DNA of 64,000 bases from an uncultured Mucilaginibacter sp. (lineage in GTDB: Bacteria > Bacteroidota > Bacteroidia > Sphingobacteriales > Sphingobacteriaceae). A program made the position numbers and the translations under genes. Position 1 is the first letter of the stretch, and every line of letters starts with the position of its first letter. The notes beneath the pieces were generated by a model. That model was given only the letters and a program-made list of their open reading frames with translations, was not told the origin of the DNA and ran no database searches. Shown here piece after piece: positions 25,297 to 33,288 of this stretch. The stretch lies in NCBI GenBank assembly GCA_903864275.1, contig CAIPFE010000010.1:1-64000 (forward strand), given 5' to 3'.

Positions 25297-25316
25297 TAAA
25301 ACTGGCGCCAGTTTTA
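25297..25316. promoter_or_regulatory. perfect 20-bp palindrome upstream of ytxJ
   Basis: TAAAACTGGCGCCAGTTTTA is its own reverse complement. It abuts a -7-like TTCCTTTG (minus strand, 25287-25294) of ytxJ, so it covers the -33 region. This fits a dimeric regulator. It could instead fold as a terminator for the small lipoprotein gene, since a TTTTA follows the 8-bp stem. Confidence 0.55.
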
Positions 25317-25346
25317 TACAAATGGTAAAGAAATGACATTCAACTG

Positions 25347-25457
25347 TTAACGGCCGCTCTTAGGATATGAGCCGTATGCCGGGCACAGTTTATTTGAGCA
25401 TGAAGTAATGCTGCCAAGCAACAAAGCGATAAGCGCTACGTAAATTATTCTTTTCAT
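25347..25457 (-). CDS. very small lipoprotein, 36 residues
   Basis: A short ORF translated as MKRIIYVALIALLLGSIT with lipobox ITSC, then SNKLCPAYGSYPKSGR and stop TAA. A signal sequence followed by a lipobox Cys predicts a 17-residue mature lipoprotein with a KLCPAY motif. Tiny lipoproteins with CP.Y tails are frequent in Bacteroidota, but I know no function. The gene starts 30 nt after the ribH stop on the same strand and has no promoter box of its own, so it is probably co-transcribed with ribH. Confidence 0.75.
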   Translation of the reverse strand: MKRIIYVALIALLLGSITSCSNKLCPAYGSYPKSGR

Positions 25458-25487
25458 TTTTATCCGACTTTGATTGTTAAACGGAAA

Positions 25488-25982
25488 TTAACTATTTAAA
25501 GTTTCAGCAAGGTAAGCCATTTTTATGGCAGTTACAGCAGCTTCAACACCTTTATTCCCATGTTTCCCACCTGCACGGTCATCAGCCTGCTGCTGATTAT
25601 CGGTAGTCAACACGCCAAATATAACAGGTTTTGAATATTTTAAAGCAACATTGCTTATGCCATTTGCTACGGCATTGCAAATAAATTCAAAATGCCTTGT
25701 TTCGCCCTGTATTACACATCCCAAACAAATTACCGCATCTAATTTACGGTTTTTTAATAATATATCAGCGCCCGATGTTAATTCAAAACTTCCCGGAACT
25801 GAATAAGTATAAATATTCTGAAGCAATACACCATGATCAACCAGCGTTTCATAAGCTCCCTCGTAAAGCGCCTGGGTAATAACCCTATTCCATTCAGCAA
25901 CAACAATTCCAAAATGATACGGAGCTGCCTGCGGCACATCTGTTTCAGAAAAATCGGACAAATTTTTTAGCTGAGTGGACAT
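25488..25982 (-). CDS. ribH: 6,7-dimethyl-8-ribityllumazine synthase
   Basis: A 164-residue lumazine synthase, the penultimate step of riboflavin synthesis, which joins 5-amino-6-ribitylaminouracil with dihydroxybutanone phosphate in an icosahedral shell. Characteristic segments are present: FGIVVAEWN (about 24-32), YSVPGSFELT (about 59-68), CLGCVIQGETRHFEFI (about 84-99, with the active-site RH) and PVIFGVLTTDNQQQA. Length is normal. The gene's upstream region is an inverted word-repeat array with no obvious promoter box inside it. Confidence 0.96.
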   Translation of the reverse strand: MSTQLKNLSDFSETDVPQAAPYHFGIVVAEWNRVITQALYEGAYETLVDHGVLLQNIYTYSVPGSFELTSGADILLKNRKLDAVICLGCVIQGETRHFEFICNAVANGISNVALKYSKPVIFGVLTTDNQQQADDRAGGKHGNKGVEAAVTAIKMAYLAETLNS

Positions 25983-26078
25983 GTTTTTATTTCGGATTTC
26001 GAAATTTCGATTTCGGATTTATTTTTCGATCCCGATTCATTTCTAAATCCGAAATCGAACATCCGAAATCCGAAATTC
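25983..26078. repeat. inverted word-repeat array (TTTCGGA)
   Basis: Fills the gap between the TPR gene stop and the ribH start. The left part (about 25988-26020) repeats TTTCGGA / TTTCGAA; the right part (about 26046-26078) repeats the complement TCCGAAA. The arms pair over about 30 nt around a loop of about 25 nt. The same word returns at 48030-48090. Confidence 0.85.
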
Positions 26079-26079
26079 C

Positions 26080-26757
26080 TTATAACTTCGCTTCCGTACG
26101 TGCAATGTATTCGTCGATATTCTGCGCCGACTGGCTATCAGGATAATCGCTTTTTATTCTCTTATACGTATCATCGGCCGATTTATTGTCGTTCTGTGCT
26201 TCATAAACGAGGCCGAGCTTCTTTAAGTATAACGGCGTCAGGAATTTATTATTGGCTTTATCGGCTGCTTTTTTAAAGTAGGTTTCCGCCTTATCGTAGT
26301 CTTTTAATTCCACGTACGCATCCGCTGTGCTTCCGAGTGCTTCGGCAGCAGCCATGTTATCGTCGCCGCGGTAGTTTGTTAAATTATCAATTGCCTTACG
26401 GTAATCTCCCTTGTTTAAATAAGCAATGCCGAGGTAAAAGTAAGCAAGGTTAGCAGCCTTGGTGTTGCTGTAATCATTTACAATTTTTTGAAAGCCGGGA
26501 TAGCCAGCATCGCCGTTTATCGCCTTGTCCCAGTCTTTTTTAGCCCAAAAATCCTGGGCCACGTGCATTTGATTTGATGCAACTATCTCGCGCGGGCCGA
26601 TATAAAATCTTTGATAAGCGATATAAATTAAGATCATGGCCACGATAGCGCCGCCAATAAACATCAAACTTTTTTGGTTCTCCCGCACAAACTTTCCTGT
26701 CTGTCCAAAATCTTTATTTTCTACCACTACCTTGGTACTTGCCTGGGTCTTTGACAT
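26080..26757 (-). CDS. TPR-containing membrane-anchored protein
   Basis: A 225-residue protein with one membrane helix (SLMFIGGAIVAMILIYIAYQRF, about 30-51) and a C-terminal domain of three to four tetratricopeptide repeats (AKAANLAYFYLGIAYLNKGDYRKAIDNL, AEALGSTADAYVELKDYDKAETYFKKA, PLYLKKLGLVYEAQNDNKSADDTYKRIKSDYP). The layout, with a short basic cytoplasmic start, a helix and a TPR tail, matches the YfgM-like group that works with the Sec/SurA chaperone path, but a specific partner cannot be read here. A perfect -7 box lies at 26780-26787. Confidence 0.85.
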   Translation of the reverse strand: MSKTQASTKVVVENKDFGQTGKFVRENQKSLMFIGGAIVAMILIYIAYQRFYIGPREIVASNQMHVAQDFWAKKDWDKAINGDAGYPGFQKIVNDYSNTKAANLAYFYLGIAYLNKGDYRKAIDNLTNYRGDDNMAAAEALGSTADAYVELKDYDKAETYFKKAADKANNKFLTPLYLKKLGLVYEAQNDNKSADDTYKRIKSDYPDSQSAQNIDEYIARTEAKL

Positions 26758-26779
26758 TTCTATTCTAAAATTAAGTTTG

Positions 26780-26787
26780 CAAAAATA
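26780..26787 (-). promoter_or_regulatory. -7 promoter box of the TPR gene
   Basis: Reads TATTTTTG on the minus strand, 23 nt from the start codon. Confidence 0.6.
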
Positions 26788-26837
26788 CGCTTTTCAAAAT
26801 TTCTGGCAATACCTTTTGGATTAAATATTTGCGGGAA

Positions 26838-26937
26838 GGTTCATGGTTCATAGTTCATGGTTCATAGCATAAGAAAAGGACTCGATTAATTCTTTGCTAT
26901 GAACCCTGAAGCTACTATGAACCATGAACCATGAACT
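26838..26937. repeat. inverted heptamer arrays (GGTTCAT / CCATGAA) upstream of recF
   Basis: Left array 26838-26865 is exactly four heptamers (RGTTCAT). The opposite array has CTATGAA at 26898 and three more units at 26915-26935 (CTATGAA, CCATGAA, CCATGAA). The loop between them is about 30 nt. They sit in the divergent region between the TPR gene and recF. Confidence 0.9.
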
Positions 26938-26962
26938 TTTCTTAAATCTCATATCTAAAAGC

Positions 26963-26970
26963 TAAATTTG
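26963..26970 (+). promoter_or_regulatory. -7 promoter box of recF
   Basis: TAAATTTG matches TAnnTTTG, 11 nt before the recF ATG, giving a leader of only a few nucleotides. Confidence 0.65.
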
Positions 26971-26980
26971 AACACTTCTT

Positions 26981-28081
26981 ATGTATTTACAGCAACTGTC
27001 AGTTATCAATTTTAAAAACTACGCCGAAGCGGGGCTAACTTTTAGCGAGGGGGTTAATGTTTTTACAGGGAACAATGGCGCGGGGAAAACCAATTTGCTG
27101 GATGCGATACATTACCTGTCGCTTTGTAAAAGTTATTTTAACCCGATTGACAGCCAGCAAATAAAACAGGGCGAGGAGTTTTTTATCATCACCGGCAATT
27201 TTAATAAAAATGGCAACCAGGATGCGGTGGCCTGCTCGGTTAAGCGCAATCAAAAAAAACAGTTTAAACGCAATAAAAAAGATTACCAGCGGCTGGCTGA
27301 TCATATTGGTTTGTTTCCTTTGGTGATGGTTTCCCCTTATGATATCAGCATTATTATTGAAGGCAGCGAAGAGCGACGGAAATTTATTGATAACGTGATC
27401 TCGCAAACCGATAATCAATACCTGGATGAGCTGATCGTGTATAATAAGGTATTGGTCAACCGCAACGCGCTTCTAAAGCTTATTGCCGACACTGGCAGGT
27501 ACGACCCCCATTTGCTTGAGGTATTGGATGAGCAATTAACTGTTTCGGGAAACCTCATTTTTGAAAAACGCAAAGCTTTTATGGAAAGCTTTACCGAAAT
27601 ATTTAATAAACACTACCAATATTTAAGCGACAATGCCGAACGGGTTGAACTCATCTACGAATCCCAATTGTTCCAGGCGGACATTGCTTCCTTATTAAAA
27701 AAGAACATTGAAAAGGACAGGGTGCTGGAGCGTACTACTTCCGGCATTCATAAGGATGACCTTTTGTTTGCTATCCATGGTATGCCCATGAAAAAATTTG
27801 GCTCGCAGGGGCAGCAAAAATCGTTTTTGATAGCACTGAAATTGGCACAGTACAGTTTTCTGGACCAGAAGAACGGGTTTAAACCCATATTATTACTGGA
27901 TGATATTTTCGATAAACTTGATGACCAAAGGGTTACCCAATTAATGCAAATGATATCAAACCACGATTTCGGGCAGGTTTTTATTACCGATACCAACGTA
28001 AACCGCGTAAAAAATATATTCAGTGAAATAGGGGTGGATATAAAACTGTTTAAAGTGAAAGGGGGCGAAATAGATGCGTAA
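26981..28081 (+). CDS. recF: DNA replication/repair protein RecF
   Basis: A 366-residue SMC-like ATPase that loads RecA at gaps and assists replication restart. Walker A GNNGAGKTNLLDAIHYLSL (about 30-48), the signature segment FGSQGQQKSFLIALKLAQ (about 270-287) and Walker B PILLLDDIFDKLDD (about 305-318) are all in place. Length is normal. The gene ends 8 nt inside the following DUF721 gene, so the two are translated together. Confidence 0.97.
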   Translation: MYLQQLSVINFKNYAEAGLTFSEGVNVFTGNNGAGKTNLLDAIHYLSLCKSYFNPIDSQQIKQGEEFFIITGNFNKNGNQDAVACSVKRNQKKQFKRNKKDYQRLADHIGLFPLVMVSPYDISIIIEGSEERRKFIDNVISQTDNQYLDELIVYNKVLVNRNALLKLIADTGRYDPHLLEVLDEQLTVSGNLIFEKRKAFMESFTEIFNKHYQYLSDNAERVELIYESQLFQADIASLLKKNIEKDRVLERTTSGIHKDDLLFAIHGMPMKKFGSQGQQKSFLIALKLAQYSFLDQKNGFKPILLLDDIFDKLDDQRVTQLMQMISNHDFGQVFITDTNVNRVKNIFSEIGVDIKLFKVKGGEIDA

Positions 28082-28388
28082 AACCAACGACAAAACGCTG
28101 AAGGAAGCCATTGATCAGATGCTGCAGGTTTACAAGATAAAAAAGCGTTTTGATGAAACCGGCATTATAGCCCACTGGCCGCAACTTGTCGGCAAGTCGG
28201 TAGCTAACCGTACCAAGGAATTATTTATACATGATAAAAAATTGTTCCTGCGTATTGAGTCGTCAGTAATAAAGAATGAGCTGATGCTGATGCGTACACA
28301 GATCATTAATAAGATCAATGAAGAAGCAAAAACGACACTGGTCGAGGAGATTATTTTTCTTTATTCCAGCGGGGGAAAAAGGTCTTGA
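28074..28388 (+). CDS. DUF721 (DciA-like) protein
   Basis: A 104-residue protein of the DUF721/DciA type, with the conserved core IAHWPQLVGKSVANRT (about 31-46) and FIHDKKLFLRIESSVIKNELMLM. DciA loads the replicative helicase in bacteria that lack DnaC. It overlaps recF by 8 nt; this recF-DUF721 pairing is typical in Bacteroidota and supports a replication or repair role. Its 3' end overlaps a convergent small ORF. Confidence 0.88.
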   Translation: MRKTNDKTLKEAIDQMLQVYKIKKRFDETGIIAHWPQLVGKSVANRTKELFIHDKKLFLRIESSVIKNELMLMRTQIINKINEEAKTTLVEEIIFLYSSGGKRS

Positions 28389-28548
28389 ATTTTAAATCAT
28401 CGCTCATCCTTGAAAATACAAGGATGAAAATCCCCGGAAGGATAAACACAAGCTGTGCCTCGGGATGCGTCCGGTAAAGCAATACTGTGCCGGAAACCAA
28501 TACTATTATAAGTAATAAGTACAATATGTATTTCAGCAACAGTTTCAT
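28351..28548 (-). CDS. small two-helix membrane protein, unknown
   Basis: A 65-residue ORF with two hydrophobic segments (YILYLLLIIVLVSGTVLLY, about 7-25, and LVFILPGIFILVFS, about 33-46) and a basic tail. No family recognised. It overlaps the 3' end of the DUF721 gene by 38 nt in the convergent direction. A TATTTTG-like element at about 28600 (minus strand) could be its promoter. Real-gene status rests on length, hydrophobic pattern and the absence of any other gene in the gap. Confidence 0.5.
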   Translation of the reverse strand: MKLLLKYILYLLLIIVLVSGTVLLYRTHPEAQLVFILPGIFILVFSRMSDDLKFKTFFPRWNKEK

Positions 28549-28652
28549 AATTTACCAGTTGGGTTTAAAATCAGGAAAGGCAATCGCAAAATACAGATTG
28601 CCATAACTTTATAAAAATAGGCACTTCTTTTTAAAAAACCAAAATTAAAAAA

Positions 28653-28689
28653 AAACCGGGTATTATTTTTTCAGCATAGCACCCGGTTT
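28653..28689 (-). terminator. intrinsic terminator after ndk
   Basis: AAACCGGGT (28653-28661) pairs with ACCCGGTTT (28681-28689); on the minus strand the stem is followed by a T-rich run. It starts 12 nt after the ndk stop. Confidence 0.8.
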
Positions 28690-28700
28690 CCGAAAAAATA

Positions 28701-29120
28701 TCAGAATCGTTCGAGCGCCGTGAAAAAGAAATCACCTTCAATTTTGGCGTTTTCATCAGAGTCGGAACCATGAATTGCGTTAGCGCCGATCGACTCTGCA
28801 TATAAGTTACGGATTGTCCCTTTTTCTGCTTTCGAAGGATCGGTAGCCCCTATGAGTTTGCGAAAATCTTCAACCGCATTATCTTTTTCAAGGATCGCAG
28901 CCACAATTGGCCCTGACGACATAAAATCAACAAGTTCGCCATAAAATGGGCGCCCTTTATGCACTTCATAAAATTCTCCTGCTTTTTCTTTGCTTAATGC
29001 AAGGTATTTCATGGCCTTAATTTTAAAACCGCCTTTTATTATATCGTTTAAAATCGCACCTGTATGCCCGTTCGCAACCGCATCGGGCTTAATCATCGTA
29101 AATGTTCTGTTATTGCTCAT
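28701..29120 (-). CDS. ndk: nucleoside diphosphate kinase
   Basis: A 139-residue enzyme that moves the terminal phosphate between nucleoside triphosphates and diphosphates through a phospho-His. The active His is in [10 protein letters not shown] (about 115-124), and the N-terminal [13 protein letters not shown] and the [19 protein letters not shown]pn-loop region are typical. Length is normal. A terminator follows directly. The promoter box is about 100 nt upstream, and the leader contains a trinucleotide-rich hairpin. Confidence 0.98.
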   Translation of the reverse strand: MSNNRTFTMIKPDAVANGHTGAILNDIIKGGFKIKAMKYLALSKEKAGEFYEVHKGRPFYGELVDFMSSGPIVAAILEKDNAVEDFRKLIGATDPSKAEKGTIRNLYAESIGANAIHGSDSDENAKIEGDFFFTALERF

Positions 29121-29148
29121 CTTTTTTATTAATATCGTTCGCTTGTTT

Positions 29149-29192
29149 AAGTGGCAGTAGCAGTAGTATTTTCAACACTGCCACTGCTACTT
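29149..29192. repeat. inverted word repeat in the ndk leader (GGCAGTAGCAGT)
   Basis: Left arm 29149-29166 (AAGTGGCAGTAGCAGTAG) pairs with right arm 29176-29192 at about 15 of 17 positions around a short loop. It lies between the ndk promoter box and start codon, and more GCAGCAG words follow to 29210. Confidence 0.8.
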
Positions 29193-29220
29193 AAAACTGC
29201 TGCTGCTTCAAAAGCCGCCG

Positions 29221-29228
29221 CAAAAGTA
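29221..29228 (-). promoter_or_regulatory. -7 promoter box of ndk
   Basis: Reads TACTTTTG on the minus strand, about 100 nt from the ndk start codon. Confidence 0.55.
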
Positions 29229-29292
29229 GCTTTTTACATTTGAAACCTGAAGGCTTTTAAATCAAATAGGTTCTGTATTTGAATTATTTATT

Positions 29293-29300
29293 TAGCTTTG
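29293..29300 (+). promoter_or_regulatory. -7 promoter box of the DHH phosphoesterase gene
   Basis: TAGCTTTG matches TAnnTTTG, 20 nt before ATG 29321. Confidence 0.65.
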
Positions 29301-29320
29301 CAACTCTTTTTTAAAATTTG

Positions 29321-30331
29321 ATGTTGAATATTGCCTCGCTTACTGAACTTTTAGCGCAGCCCCAAAAAATAGTGATTACTACTCATCATAAACCTGATGG
29401 TGATGCTATGGGTTCGTCGTTAGGTTTATATAATTATTTAGTACAGCTGGGCCATGATGTTAAAGTTATTACACCAACAGATTACCCGCAGTATTTGAGC
29501 TGGATGCCGGGTAATGACGAGGTTATTATTTACACGGATAATTTGAAGCAATCAGCCGCTTTTATAGCAGGGGCGGATATTATTTTTTGTTTAGATTTTA
29601 ACGCCCTTGGCCGTATTAACGAAATGGGCGACCTGGTTGGAAAGAGCAGCGCGGTTAAAGTTTTGATAGACCACCACCTTGAGCCGGAAGATTTTGCTGA
29701 TTATTGTTATTGGGACATCAAAGCATGCGCTACGGCACAGTTAGTATACCGGCTGATTGTTAAGGAGTTAAAACACAAAGAACTGGTAAACAAAGATGTG
29801 GCCTCTTGTTTATATGCGGGGATCATGACGGATTCTGCTTCGTTTTCCCTGCCAAATACTACTTCGGAAGTGCACCGTGTAACTGCGGAGCTGATGGACG
29901 CGGGCGCAGTTAACTGGCAGATATATGACCTGGTTTACAATAATTCGCCTGAAAACAGGTTGAGGTTTTTAGGCCTTTGTTTATCCGAACGGCTGGAGGT
30001 TTTGTACGAATACAATACAGCTATTATTGCAGTGACTAAACAGGACCTGTACAAATACAGCATATTGACCGGGGAGACCGAAGGAATAGTAAATTACGCA
30101 TTATCTATTGCCGGTATCAGGTTAGCTGCTTTTATTGTTGAACGCCACGACAAGGTAAAGCTTTCATTAAGATCGAAAGGCGATATCCCGGTGAACGATA
30201 TTTGTAAAAAATATTTTAACGGCGGCGGGCACCGTAACGCTTCTGGCGGCACATCAACAAAAAGTCTTGAACAAGTTGTAAATCAATTTAAATTAATATT
30301 ACCTGAATATAAAAAACTATTAATACAATAA
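29321..30331 (+). CDS. DHH family phosphoesterase, NrnA-like
   Basis: A 336-residue protein of the NrnA type, which degrades short oligoribonucleotides and dephosphorylates pAp. The DHH-fold metal ligands are present: THHKPDGDAMGSSLGL (about 22-37), FCLDFNALGR (about 87-96), LIDHHLEP (about 115-122) and DSASFS (about 170-175); the DHHA1 domain ends in GGGHRNASGG (about 303-312), the substrate-binding motif. The start is ATG 29321; a TTG three bases upstream gives the same frame. The next gene begins 2 nt after its stop, so they form an operon. Confidence 0.93.
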   Translation: MLNIASLTELLAQPQKIVITTHHKPDGDAMGSSLGLYNYLVQLGHDVKVITPTDYPQYLSWMPGNDEVIIYTDNLKQSAAFIAGADIIFCLDFNALGRINEMGDLVGKSSAVKVLIDHHLEPEDFADYCYWDIKACATAQLVYRLIVKELKHKELVNKDVASCLYAGIMTDSASFSLPNTTSEVHRVTAELMDAGAVNWQIYDLVYNNSPENRLRFLGLCLSERLEVLYEYNTAIIAVTKQDLYKYSILTGETEGIVNYALSIAGIRLAAFIVERHDKVKLSLRSKGDIPVNDICKKYFNGGGHRNASGGTSTKSLEQVVNQFKLILPEYKKLLIQ

Positions 30332-30333
30332 AA

Positions 30334-31317
30334 ATGAAAAGAAAACTGATGTTTTTAGCGCTTGCGGCAATAGGATTAGCGAGCTGCAACGGCGGCTTTA
30401 AAAAAGGCGCAGGTGGATTGTTATATAATGTTATTTCGACGAAGTCGGGCCAGGCCATAAAGGATAGCGATTTTGTTTCGATTAATTTTATACAAAAAAC
30501 TGATGCGGATTCCGTATTGGCCAGCACTTATGAAAACGGGCATGCTGTTCCGTTAATTATGCGCAAGCCGCAGTTCAAAGGCGATATTTATGCCGGCTTG
30601 ATGATGCTGAGGGAGGGGGATAGCGCCATTGTTAAAACTAATATCGATTCTATTTCCAAAGGCCAGCCGCGCCCCAAGGGTATGAAAGGCAAATACATGG
30701 TATTTGTTATTAAAGTTGAAAAAGTTATACCTAAAGGGAACCTAAGCCAGGAAGTATTTATGGGCAGGTGCAACGCCTATGAGCAATCCCTTGCTGCGGT
30801 GTCCAAAAAGGAAGAGCCGATAAAGATCCAGAAATATATTGCTGATAATAAGCTCCAGATGAGTAAAACCGATTCGGGCTTGTATTATGTGATAACAAAA
30901 CCCGGGGTTGGCATTAAGCCCGCCGACGGTGATACTGTAGTGGTAAACTATACACTTAAGTTTATCTCGGGAAAAGCTGTTGAAACCAGCGTAAAATCCG
31001 ACGCCATAAAATATAAATTACCGGTGAACCCGGCAAATCCATATAAACCTATTCATTTTCCCCTTGGCGCAAAAGGTATGATCAAAGGATGGGACCTGGG
31101 CATGAGGTTATTAAGTAAAGGCGCAAAAGCCACGTTCATCATCCCTTCAAACCTGGCTTATGGCGAACAGGGCAACGGCCAGGTTCAACCATTTACAACA
31201 CTGGTGTTTGACATTGAGTTGGTTGATATTATTCATCCTGATCCAAATGCACCCAAGCCACAATCGGTTATTCCTCCTATGCAGCAAATGCAGCAACAGA
31301 GGCCGGTGAAAAAATAA
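30334..31317 (+). CDS. FKBP-type peptidyl-prolyl isomerase lipoprotein
   Basis: A 327-residue lipoprotein (lipobox IGLASC, Cys about 18) exposed to the periplasm or outer-membrane surface. A degenerate FKBP-like half (about 30-130) is followed by a canonical FKBP domain (about 180-305: GDTVVVNYTLKF, GMIKGWDLGMRLLSKGAKATFIIPSNLAYGEQG, PFTTLVFDIELVDI). It should speed up Xaa-Pro isomerisation during folding of exported proteins. The second FKBP gene downstream has the same two-part plan, so they are paralogues. It follows the phosphoesterase gene by 2 nt. Confidence 0.92.
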   Translation: MKRKLMFLALAAIGLASCNGGFKKGAGGLLYNVISTKSGQAIKDSDFVSINFIQKTDADSVLASTYENGHAVPLIMRKPQFKGDIYAGLMMLREGDSAIVKTNIDSISKGQPRPKGMKGKYMVFVIKVEKVIPKGNLSQEVFMGRCNAYEQSLAAVSKKEEPIKIQKYIADNKLQMSKTDSGLYYVITKPGVGIKPADGDTVVVNYTLKFISGKAVETSVKSDAIKYKLPVNPANPYKPIHFPLGAKGMIKGWDLGMRLLSKGAKATFIIPSNLAYGEQGNGQVQPFTTLVFDIELVDIIHPDPNAPKPQSVIPPMQQMQQQRPVKK

Positions 31318-31332
31318 TTTTAACTAAACATA

Positions 31333-31363
31333 GCCTTCCTGTTTATAACGGGAAGGTTTTTTT
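31333..31363 (+). terminator. intrinsic terminator between the two FKBP genes
   Basis: CCTTCC pairs with GGAAGG (31334-31339 and 31351-31356), followed by a run of seven T. It ends 8 nt before the next ATG, so the second gene depends on read-through or another promoter that I cannot see. Confidence 0.7.
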
Positions 31364-31370
31364 ATTTATT

Positions 31371-32360
31371 ATGAAGTATATTCTTTCAATTTTAGCGCTA
31401 ACAATAGCTTTTAATGCTAATGCGCAAACCGATATGCAGCGTACCCCCAAGGGTACGCTTTACCAGGTATTTACGCACAATACGGGTGATAAAATAAAGC
31501 TGAATGATGTAGTAACTTTTCAGTTCATCGAAAAAACAGACAAGGATTCTGTTCTTTACAATAGCTATATCGCCGGGCGCCCGGGGCAGGTGCAGTGTAC
31601 TGCGCCGCAAAATGTGGGCGACCTAATGGAGGTATTCCCGCTGCTGACTTTAAATGACAGTGCATTTGTAAAAGTGCCTACCGATTCTATTTTTGCCGGG
31701 CACGAAGATAAACGCCCTCCTTTTATCCCGAAGGGCAGTTACATTTCCTTTAGCCTGAAAATTCAAAGGATCCAGTCATTAAATGATGCCATAGCCGAAA
31801 GAAATGCAACGATAGAGAAGGAAAAAGCTGAACAAAAAGCGGCTGCTGAAAAGGCAAAAGCGATAGAAACCCCCGCAATTGCAAAATATGCTATTGATCA
31901 TAAGCTTATGCTAAAAACTACGGCAACAGGTTTAAAATATGTAATTACCAAATCGTCCCCCAAGCTTAAACCCCTCAAAGGCGATACCCTACTGGTCAAT
32001 TATGCCGGCCGTACGCTTGAAGATAAAGTTTTTGATTCGAGTATTGAAGCGGTGGCAAAGGCGGCGGCCCTGAACCAACCTGGCCGTGCTTATGAACCCA
32101 TACAGGTAATTGTCGGCACTGGTAGTGTTATCCCGGGCTGGGACGAAGGCTTACTTTTATTAAATGAAGGATCCAAGGCTACATTTGTTATTCCTTCTGA
32201 CCTGGCTTATGGCGCACAGGGCCAGGGAGATATTCAGCCATACAGCCCGCTGGTGTTTGATGTTGAACTTGTTAAAGTTAAACCAATTAAGCACCCGGTA
32301 ACGCAAAAACCTGCAGCGAAAAAGCCTTTGCATAAAAAGGTTGTGAAGAAAACGACATAA
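31371..32360 (+). CDS. FKBP-type peptidyl-prolyl isomerase, exported
   Basis: A 329-residue paralogue of the preceding protein, with a signal peptide (SILALTIAFNANAQ) and no lipobox. A degenerate FKBP-like half (about 25-130) is followed by a Lys/Ala/Glu-rich helical linker (EKEKAEQKAAAEKAKA) and a canonical FKBP domain (about 200-305: GDTLLVNYAGRTLEDKVFDSS, GSVIPGWDEGLLLLNEGSKATFVIPS, YGAQGQGDIQPYSPLVFDVELVKV). The tail is Lys/Pro-rich. Soluble periplasmic location differs from its lipoprotein sister. Confidence 0.92.
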   Translation: MKYILSILALTIAFNANAQTDMQRTPKGTLYQVFTHNTGDKIKLNDVVTFQFIEKTDKDSVLYNSYIAGRPGQVQCTAPQNVGDLMEVFPLLTLNDSAFVKVPTDSIFAGHEDKRPPFIPKGSYISFSLKIQRIQSLNDAIAERNATIEKEKAEQKAAAEKAKAIETPAIAKYAIDHKLMLKTTATGLKYVITKSSPKLKPLKGDTLLVNYAGRTLEDKVFDSSIEAVAKAAALNQPGRAYEPIQVIVGTGSVIPGWDEGLLLLNEGSKATFVIPSDLAYGAQGQGDIQPYSPLVFDVELVKVKPIKHPVTQKPAAKKPLHKKVVKKTT

Positions 32361-32501
32361 GCAGGGGAAGATCGGACTTAACAGGCTCACGAAGTTTTAG
32401 AAACTTTGTGAGCCTTAATTAATCAAGGCGGTACTTCATCATTCTACATTCAAAATTCCGTATTCGAAATTTAAAAAAGAGTTATTTCAGCTGCAGATGC
32501 T

Positions 32502-32509
32502 TAAATTTG
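32502..32509 (+). promoter_or_regulatory. -7 promoter box of the TatD gene
   Basis: TAAATTTG matches TAnnTTTG, 5 nt before the ATG; a leaderless or near-leaderless mRNA is expected. Confidence 0.65.
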
Positions 32510-32513
32510 CCGC

Positions 32514-33281
32514 ATGATCTTAACGGATACACATACTCATTTGTATTATCAAACAGACGATGCAAAAAGGCTTGAATTAATACAACGCTGTAGCGAAAAC
32601 AGCATCGGCCGTTTATTTTTACCCAACGTGGATGCAGCTTCCGTTCCTTTGGTTTTTTCCCTTGTAAAATCTTTCCCTGGTATTTGTTTCCCTATGCTTG
32701 GCTTGCATCCATGTTCGGTTAAGGCCGGATGGGAGGAGGAATTAAACATAATAAAAGAAGCCGCACATCAGCAAAAAATATTTGCCATCGGCGAAATTGG
32801 TATCGATTTGTATTGGGATAAAAGCACACTACCTGAACAGATACGGGCCTTTAAAACACAAATAGCCTGGGCAAAATCCCTAAAACTGCCCATAGTTATT
32901 CACTGCCGCGATGCCTTCGACGAAGTTTTTGCGGTATTGGAAAGCGAGAATGACGAAAATTTACGCGGCATATTTCATTGTTTTACAGGTACGCCTGAAC
33001 AGGCCAATAAAGTAATTAGTTTAGGTTTCTATCTCGGGATTGGCGGTGTGGTTACGTATAAAAACTCCGGGTTAGACAAAACTGTAGCCGAAATTGGGTT
33101 AGACCATATAGTTTTAGAGACGGATTCTCCGTATCTTACACCCGTTCCATACCGGGGCAAACCGAATGAAAGTTCGTATTTGATCTATGTAGCCCAAAAG
33201 GTTGCGGAGCTGCACCAAACTGATGTGGAAACAGTGGCAGGCATAACAACAGAAAATTCAAAACGGGTGTTTGATGTGTGA
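32514..33281 (+). CDS. TatD family metal-dependent deoxyribonuclease
   Basis: A 255-residue TIM-barrel hydrolase of the TatD group, which acts as a 3'-5' DNA exonuclease. Metal ligands lie in TDTHTHLYY (about 4-12), AIGEIGIDLYW (about 91-101), PIVIHCRDAFDEV, IFHCFTGTPEQA and VLETDSPYLTPVPYRGKPNESSY (about 201-223), all in the family order. Usual length is about 255-260. It precedes the asparaginase gene and its inverted word arrays. Confidence 0.94.
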   Translation: MILTDTHTHLYYQTDDAKRLELIQRCSENSIGRLFLPNVDAASVPLVFSLVKSFPGICFPMLGLHPCSVKAGWEEELNIIKEAAHQQKIFAIGEIGIDLYWDKSTLPEQIRAFKTQIAWAKSLKLPIVIHCRDAFDEVFAVLESENDENLRGIFHCFTGTPEQANKVISLGFYLGIGGVVTYKNSGLDKTVAEIGLDHIVLETDSPYLTPVPYRGKPNESSYLIYVAQKVAELHQTDVETVAGITTENSKRVFDV

Positions 33282-33288
33282 GTATTTT

